Positions 5,961-9,269 of a DNA stretch of 9,269 bases are shown one piece after another. The stretch is from an uncultured bacterium (lineage in GTDB: Bacteria; Verrucomicrobiota; Kiritimatiellia; RFP12; UBA1067). The stretch is from NCBI GenBank assembly GCA_902779075.1, contig CACZAK010000274.1, positions 1 to 9,269 of the forward strand. Direction: 5' to 3'. The position numbers and the translations under genes were made by a program. How positions within the stretch are numbered: position 1 is the stretch's first letter; each line of letters opens with the position of its first letter. The notes beneath the pieces are model-generated. The model had not been told where the DNA came from, ran no database searches, and saw only the letters and a list, made by a program, of their open reading frames with translations.

Positions 5961-6547
5961 ACGGATTCAAGGTCATCAGCATGGAAAGTCTGCTTTCAGG
6001 CGGCGAGGCAGCCGTCTGGGAAGCCGTAGGCGATTTCTCCTGCAGATACAATCCAGAGATTGACAACTATTTACGAAATCGCTCGATTGATTTCACCCGC
6101 AAAAGCATGACAGTCTCGCATCTTGTGTTCGATGATGCCATGGGGCTATGTGTCGGTTACTTTGCGCTTACCCATAAGCCTGTCGTTTTCCATGCCGACA
6201 CACTAAGCGGTTCGCAGCGCAAAAGAATCGAGCGGTTCGCCAAACTGGACGTGGAAACGGGTTGCTACACTGTTTCGGCTTTTCTGATCGCGCAAATCGG
6301 CAAGAACTATCTTGCGCAGAACGGCGAGTTGATTTCCGGCGTTGCCTTGCTGGACCTTGCGAAAAACGAACTGCTTGTCGCAAAGCAGAAAATAGGCGGA
6401 CAAATCGTGTTTGTCGAAATGGAACACGGGAACGAACTGCTTGCGAAATTCTACGCAGACAATGGTTTTGTGTTGTTTGGTTCGCGCGATGATGTCGAGA
6501 ACGGCAAGCCAATCACATACGATCAACTCTTCCTTTTCTTGAAATGA
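5957..6547 (+). CDS. GNAT-family N-acetyltransferase, candidate toxin
   Basis: 196 aa. The pattern CR-YNPEIDNYLRNRSIDF near residues 29-46, then VGYFALTHKPV (66-76), SAFLIAQIGKNY (107-118, acetyl-CoA-binding motif A region), ISGVALLDLA (126-135) and FYADNGF (165-171, motif B) is that of the GNAT subfamily usually found behind a small upstream gene in bacterial genomes. Some GNATs in such pairs block translation by acetylating charged tRNA; others are uncharacterised, so the target here is unknown. It overlaps the 65-aa gene by 4 bp and shares its promoter. The composition is AT-richer than the flanking housekeeping genes, and the pair sits between two direct repeats; both suggest acquisition as a unit. 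Confidence 0.75.
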   Translation: MNGFKVISMESLLSGGEAAVWEAVGDFSCRYNPEIDNYLRNRSIDFTRKSMTVSHLVFDDAMGLCVGYFALTHKPVVFHADTLSGSQRKRIERFAKLDVETGCYTVSAFLIAQIGKNYLAQNGELISGVALLDLAKNELLVAKQKIGGQIVFVEMEHGNELLAKFYADNGFVLFGSRDDVENGKPITYDQLFLFLK

Positions 6548-6551
6548 CCAC

Positions 6552-6855
6552 CATGAACACAACCCTCCACAGAACCGCCCACAACCGCGCTAAAACGGCG
6601 CGTGTGGGCGCGTTTGCGCAGTTAGCGGGGGGGGGGCAACACTTACTGCGGACGCGCCTGTAGCGCGTTTTTTGCCGCATTCAGCACAACTGGGACAACG
6701 GGCGGCTCGCCCGTTGCACGACATTTCAAGGAAGGCCTTCGGACTTCTGACAGCGGACTTCGCAAATCGTCCGTTGTCAGAAGTCCGATGTCTTTTGCCA
6801 CACCTTAAACAAACCGCCCGCATGGGCAACACCAGAAAGGAAAACAACAACATGA
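6552..6855 (+). repeat. Three-hairpin direct repeat, copy 2 (leader of the SUMF1 gene)
   Basis: It starts 5 bp after the GNAT stop and runs into the first codons of the SUMF1 gene. It keeps all three structures of copy 1. The cruciform arms are 6586-6592 with 6661-6667, 6597-6603 with 6652-6658, and 6617-6625 with 6642-6650 (one mismatch). The other two hairpins are CAACGGGCG/CGCCCGTTG (6696-6716) and CGGACTTCTGACA/TGTCAGAAGTCCG (6740-6787). The G10 tract is at 6627-6636. A usable ribosome binding site, AAGGA (6837-6841), lies ten bases before the ATG at 6852. No separate gene is seen in this 300-bp gap. Confidence 0.85.
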
Positions 6856-8156
6856 GAAAACAAACATTGAAAGCCGTCGTCTCAGCGGCGGCAATCGCGG
6901 CAGGCGCGATGGCGGCGGACGCCTCAAGCATCACCATTGACAGCGTTACGCAACGCTGGCCGTGGAACAACAAGGTGGACATCACCTATACGGTGAGCGG
7001 CGGACAGGACGTTGCCGCTGGCGTCTTTGCGAAGATCGTATTCACCGCCACGATAGCCGGGCAGACGTACACCATTGACGGCGTCCACGACATCGGCGCG
7101 AATGCGTCGAACGGCACGCACACCGTCACGTGGACACCGCCCGCTGACATTCGCGCAAAGGCGACGGACTGCACGATGACGGCGACGCTCTCCGCCGCAG
7201 ACAATCCCAGCGGTGACGACTACATCGTCGTCGAGCTTTCAGGCGAGAACAAGGGGCGCATTTCCTACGAGGGACTTCTCGCCTCGCAGCAGGCGTCCAA
7301 CGAACGCTACAACACGGACGACTACAAGACCACGAAACTGGTCTTGCGCAAGGTTCCGAGATGGGCGGACAGGGGCGCATTGCCCAATGCGGCGGTTCTT
7401 TCATCGATGGCGGGCTATCCCACTGGCTACAGCGGCGATAGCGAGGTTACGAAAAACTCGCCGAAGAAATGGCCCACTGCCCGCGACTACTACATCGGCG
7501 TGTTCCCCGTCACGCAGAAGCAGTATGAGACGATTGTCGGAAGTAACCCATCACAGTTGACAACGGAGATAGCTGGCAACGTGGTTGGGCACAGACCGGT
7601 GGAAAAGGTCAGCTGGAATTCTTTGCGCGACTCAAAGGCGATCACGGCCTCCATCGTGCCGTCCGCGACGGGCGGATTCTTCGCCCGTCTTGACTACGCC
7701 ACATCGCGCAATTTCGACCTGCCAACCGAAGTCATGTTCGAAATCGCCCAGCGCGCCGGTTCCACGGCAAAATACTCCTGGGGCGATACGCCGTCGACAA
7801 ACTACGTCGTCACTTCCGAGACTTCCCCGGACAGCACGGTTGCCGTGGGATCGCGGTTGCCGAACGACTGGGGACTTTTCGACACGACGGCCAATGTGAG
7901 AGAATGGTGCCTTGATGCTTGTGACAGAAACAGCTCAGCGCCGAATAAGGATCTTAATTTGCGCACTGATGCGTTTACTCCTAACTCCGTCAGCGGCGTG
8001 ACCTACAGAATCTATCGCGGTGGTGGTTCGGCTGGCACTGCGGTCCTGACCGGTGGTGCGGCTGCTGCACGTTGCAAGGCGTCTTTCCGCGATGCCCAGG
8101 GTGCGGGTAATAGTTATAACTCATTGGGCTTCCGCGTAGCCTTGATTGCGGACTGA
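6852..8156 (+). CDS. Secreted SUMF1/FGE-fold protein, probably non-catalytic
   Basis: 434 aa. A signal peptide (about 1-22, MRKQTLKAVVSAAAIAAGAM, cleavage near AADA) predicts export. Residues ~25-130 form a beta-rich domain (IDSVTQRWPWNNKVDITYTVSGG...HTVTWTPP) of unknown role. Residues ~160-434 are a formylglycine-generating-enzyme/SUMF1 domain: YYIGVFPVTQKQYETIVGSNPS, HRPVEKVSWNS, FDLPTEVMFEIAQRAG, KYSWGDT, DWGLFDTTANVREWCLD, YRIYRGGG...RCKASFRD...SLGFRVAL. The two active-site cysteines of true FGEs, which lie between the RGG and the R-C-x-x-R motifs, are absent, so it is likely a C-type-lectin-like binding domain. ATG 6852 was chosen for its signal peptide and AAGGA site over upstream in-frame starts inside the repeat. 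A 228-aa gene follows 30 bp later. Confidence 0.8.
   Translation: MRKQTLKAVVSAAAIAAGAMAADASSITIDSVTQRWPWNNKVDITYTVSGGQDVAAGVFAKIVFTATIAGQTYTIDGVHDIGANASNGTHTVTWTPPADIRAKATDCTMTATLSAADNPSGDDYIVVELSGENKGRISYEGLLASQQASNERYNTDDYKTTKLVLRKVPRWADRGALPNAAVLSSMAGYPTGYSGDSEVTKNSPKKWPTARDYYIGVFPVTQKQYETIVGSNPSQLTTEIAGNVVGHRPVEKVSWNSLRDSKAITASIVPSATGGFFARLDYATSRNFDLPTEVMFEIAQRAGSTAKYSWGDTPSTNYVVTSETSPDSTVAVGSRLPNDWGLFDTTANVREWCLDACDRNSSAPNKDLNLRTDAFTPNSVSGVTYRIYRGGGSAGTAVLTGGAAAARCKASFRDAQGAGNSYNSLGFRVALIAD
8016..8135 (+). other. Candidate hypervariable (DGR-type) region in the SUMF1 C-terminus
   Basis: Codons 389-428 cover the lectin-fold loop between RIYRGG and SLGFR, where DGR variable repeats sit in this fold. 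Seven of nine Gly codons here (390-426) are GGT, although the gene body mostly uses GGC or GGA. GCT, ACT, GCA and CGT also appear. The stretch 8022-8078 contains only three A in 57 bases. NNT/NNC codons with A removed are what adenine mutagenesis of AAT/AAC template codons leaves. No template repeat or reverse transcriptase is present in the window. Confidence 0.4.
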
Positions 8157-8186
8157 TGTTTCGGGTAGTTCCGAAAGGAGTGCGAA

Positions 8187-8873
8187 ATGAAGATGCTACA
8201 CAGATTTGCGACTCTCGCGGCAGTTGCCTCCGTGGCGGCTTTTCAGGCGCAGGCGGAGGTCGAGACGGTGACGTCGTCGTCGACGACGTTCGCCTTTTAC
8301 GGCAATCCGGAAAAGGTGTACTCGCTTGCTTCCGCTGCGGAAATTACCACATGGCCCATCACATGGCGGGCGGGCGAAACGGTTGTTGCCACGTCGATGG
8401 ACGGAACGGCGACGACGCTGTCGGGCGGCGCGGACGCGACAAGCGCGTCCCTCCCGTCGCAGGGCGGCGTGTGGACGCTTGTGAACTCTGTCGAGGGCAC
8501 GGCGCGCGTCGGCATCCCCTGGGCTGTGTTCAACGACGGCGGGACGTACGGCGCGAGCGCGACGGCGGGTTTCGTGGCGGACATGGTGCAAAGCGGCCCC
8601 GACCGCAAGCTGATGAGGCGCGAAGCGCCGCTGGTTGCCTATTCGGGTGATGACTGGCACGGCGACCTCTCCAAGGCATCGACGATCACGTTCACGCCGC
8701 CGGAGGGTTCGGAACTTGCGGCGACCACGTGGAACAAGACCGGCAGGGGCGCATCGGCATTCACGTTCAACAAGAAGGGCGTGTGGACGGTTACGCTGAA
8801 GTTCGCCGACAACACCACGCGCACGGCGCACATCAACATTCAGGCTTCTGGCCTTACAATCATCGTCAAGTAA
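8187..8873 (+). CDS. Secreted protein of unknown function
   Basis: 228 aa that I do not recognise. AAAGGAG (8174-8180) lies just upstream of the ATG. A clear signal peptide (MKMLHRFATLAAVASVAAFQAQA, residues 1-23, AQA cleavage) is followed by a Ser/Thr-, Gly- and Ala-rich, beta-prone mature part. The end is Ig-like in look: STITFTPPEGSELAATTW (165-182), FNKKGVWTVTLKFADNTTRTAHINI (194-218). It lies 30 bp behind the SUMF1 gene, and its own ribosome site is in the gap, so the two probably form one transcript. That suggests a joint extracellular or surface role, possibly as a partner or anchor for the SUMF1 protein; this is inference from position only. Confidence 0.7.
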   Translation: MKMLHRFATLAAVASVAAFQAQAEVETVTSSSTTFAFYGNPEKVYSLASAAEITTWPITWRAGETVVATSMDGTATTLSGGADATSASLPSQGGVWTLVNSVEGTARVGIPWAVFNDGGTYGASATAGFVADMVQSGPDRKLMRREAPLVAYSGDDWHGDLSKASTITFTPPEGSELAATTWNKTGRGASAFTFNKKGVWTVTLKFADNTTRTAHINIQASGLTIIVK

Positions 8874-9075
8874 CGCCGCGCACAACAACACGTTCTACAT
8901 GTTCTACACGGACAATAAATCCTGCAAGCCATAAACAACCCAAAAACCAAACCAAAAAGGAGACAGCAAATGTCAGAGAGAAACCAGATACCCGAATGGA
9001 GCGGCGGGAAGCTCTAAAACGGCGAGTTCCTCAACTACTCCAAGGAAGTCTCGCGCATCGCCCACGGCTTCGACG

Positions 9076-9173
9076 CCGCGAATCGTGCCGCAAACACCTC
9101 TCCGACATCGGACACGTCAAGGGCGTCCACGACATCGCCTACGAGAACGCGCAGGCGCGGGAACGGACGCAGG
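9076..9173 (+). repeat. 98-bp copy of the interior of nadE
   Basis: Matches 3216-3313 with one difference (G9085 for A3225). It covers nadE residues ~397-430 (CRKHLSDIGHVKGVHD...RERTQ), part of the synthetase domain, with no flanking nadE sequence. The near identity implies a recent copy or an assembly join. Confidence 0.9.
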
Positions 9174-9189
9174 CCCGCGCCTCCACGCT

Positions 9190-9269
9190 GATGGCCGGGC
9201 TTGTGCTCGGCTGCTGGCTGTGGATCTGGCTTCTGGCGGCGGGCGTCGCGTCGTTCTTCACGTCCCACC
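9190..9269 (+). repeat. LysE-like gene fragment, copy 2 (identical to 3916-3995)
   Basis: 80 bp identical to the start of the chimeric ORF behind nadE, running to the last base of the window. The true extent of the repeat is therefore unknown. An end placed inside a repeat is also what a contig break at an unresolved repeat looks like. Confidence 0.85.

Larger units (their letters stand above)
8970..9269 (+). pseudogene. Mosaic broken gene: unknown N-terminus, nadE insert, LysE-like fragment
   Basis: AAGGAG (8957-8962) precedes an ATG at 8970 that reads MSERNQIPEWSGGKL and hits TAA at 9015. The same frame continues sensibly after it (NGEFLNYSKEVSRIAHGFDA). At 9076-9173 lies a near-exact piece of nadE, in a different frame from that reading. 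From 9174 a LysE-like membrane segment follows (ARASTLMAGLVLG...), cut by the window end. The 98-bp nadE piece is not a multiple of three. Removing it joins FDA to RASTLMAGL in frame, which suggests that an insertion split an earlier reading frame. The N-terminal part is not recognised. The 96 bp between 8874 and 8969 show only AT-rich leader sequence and a GTTCTACA doublet. Confidence 0.55.

Noticed and set aside
5334..6667. Integron attC sites at the two cruciforms
   Set aside because: The long imperfect palindromes lie behind genes, but I could not find the required GTTRRRY and RYYYAAC ends in a consistent position, and no integrase is seen.
5288..6855. Insertion sequence with the repeats as its ends
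   Set aside because: The copies are direct, not inverted, and no transposase lies between them; the genes inside are a GNAT pair.
9076..9173. nadE copy as a DGR template/variable repeat pair
   Set aside because: The only difference is A to G, which superficially fits, but dozens of other adenines are unchanged and no reverse transcriptase is present.

Overview
The window looks like a metagenome-type contig from a GC-rich, Gram-negative bacterium. The best guess is the Kiritimatiellota/Verrucomicrobiota/Lentisphaerota neighbourhood. This rests on an outer-membrane barrel protein ending in Phe, secreted SUMF1-type proteins, Rpn-type nucleases and many dispersed hairpin repeats. No rRNA or other marker gene is present, so the assignment is inference. 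All confident genes lie on the + strand. || Layout, left half. The window opens inside an ammonium transporter (amt, 5' end missing). A 100-bp nested palindrome of TTGCCA/TGGCAA units follows, then a TorF/Gcw_chp-type outer-membrane protein. Next come a short dispersed hairpin repeat and a complete glutamine-dependent NAD+ synthetase (nadE). This part reads as ordinary housekeeping and nitrogen metabolism. || Middle. Behind nadE is a chimeric small membrane ORF, in which a LysE-like two-helix piece is fused to the C-terminal tail of an Amt. A second copy of the dispersed hairpin follows, and then an Rpn/PD-(D/E)XK nuclease gene with its own good promoter. A roughly 300-bp repeat carrying three hairpins and a G10 tract occurs twice. 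The two copies flank a two-gene toxin-antitoxin-like module: a 65-aa protein overlapped by a GNAT acetyltransferase. || Right half. The second repeat copy is the leader of a secreted SUMF1/FGE-fold protein. Its C-terminus lacks the FGE cysteine pair and has the codon pattern expected of a diversity-generating-retroelement (DGR) variable region. A secreted 228-aa protein of unknown function follows, probably in the same transcript. The last 300 bp are a broken mosaic: a start with a good ribosome binding site, a premature stop, a 98-bp copy of the interior of nadE, and the same LysE-like piece seen behind nadE. The window ends inside that piece. || The main open questions are three. (1) Gene fragments from nadE, a LysE-like gene and an Amt are recombined at two loci around an Rpn nuclease. 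(2) The three-hairpin repeat flanks a toxin-antitoxin-like module and precedes secreted-protein genes. (3) The SUMF1 protein may be a DGR target whose reverse transcriptase and template lie outside the window. Assembly chimerism is a real alternative for (1).
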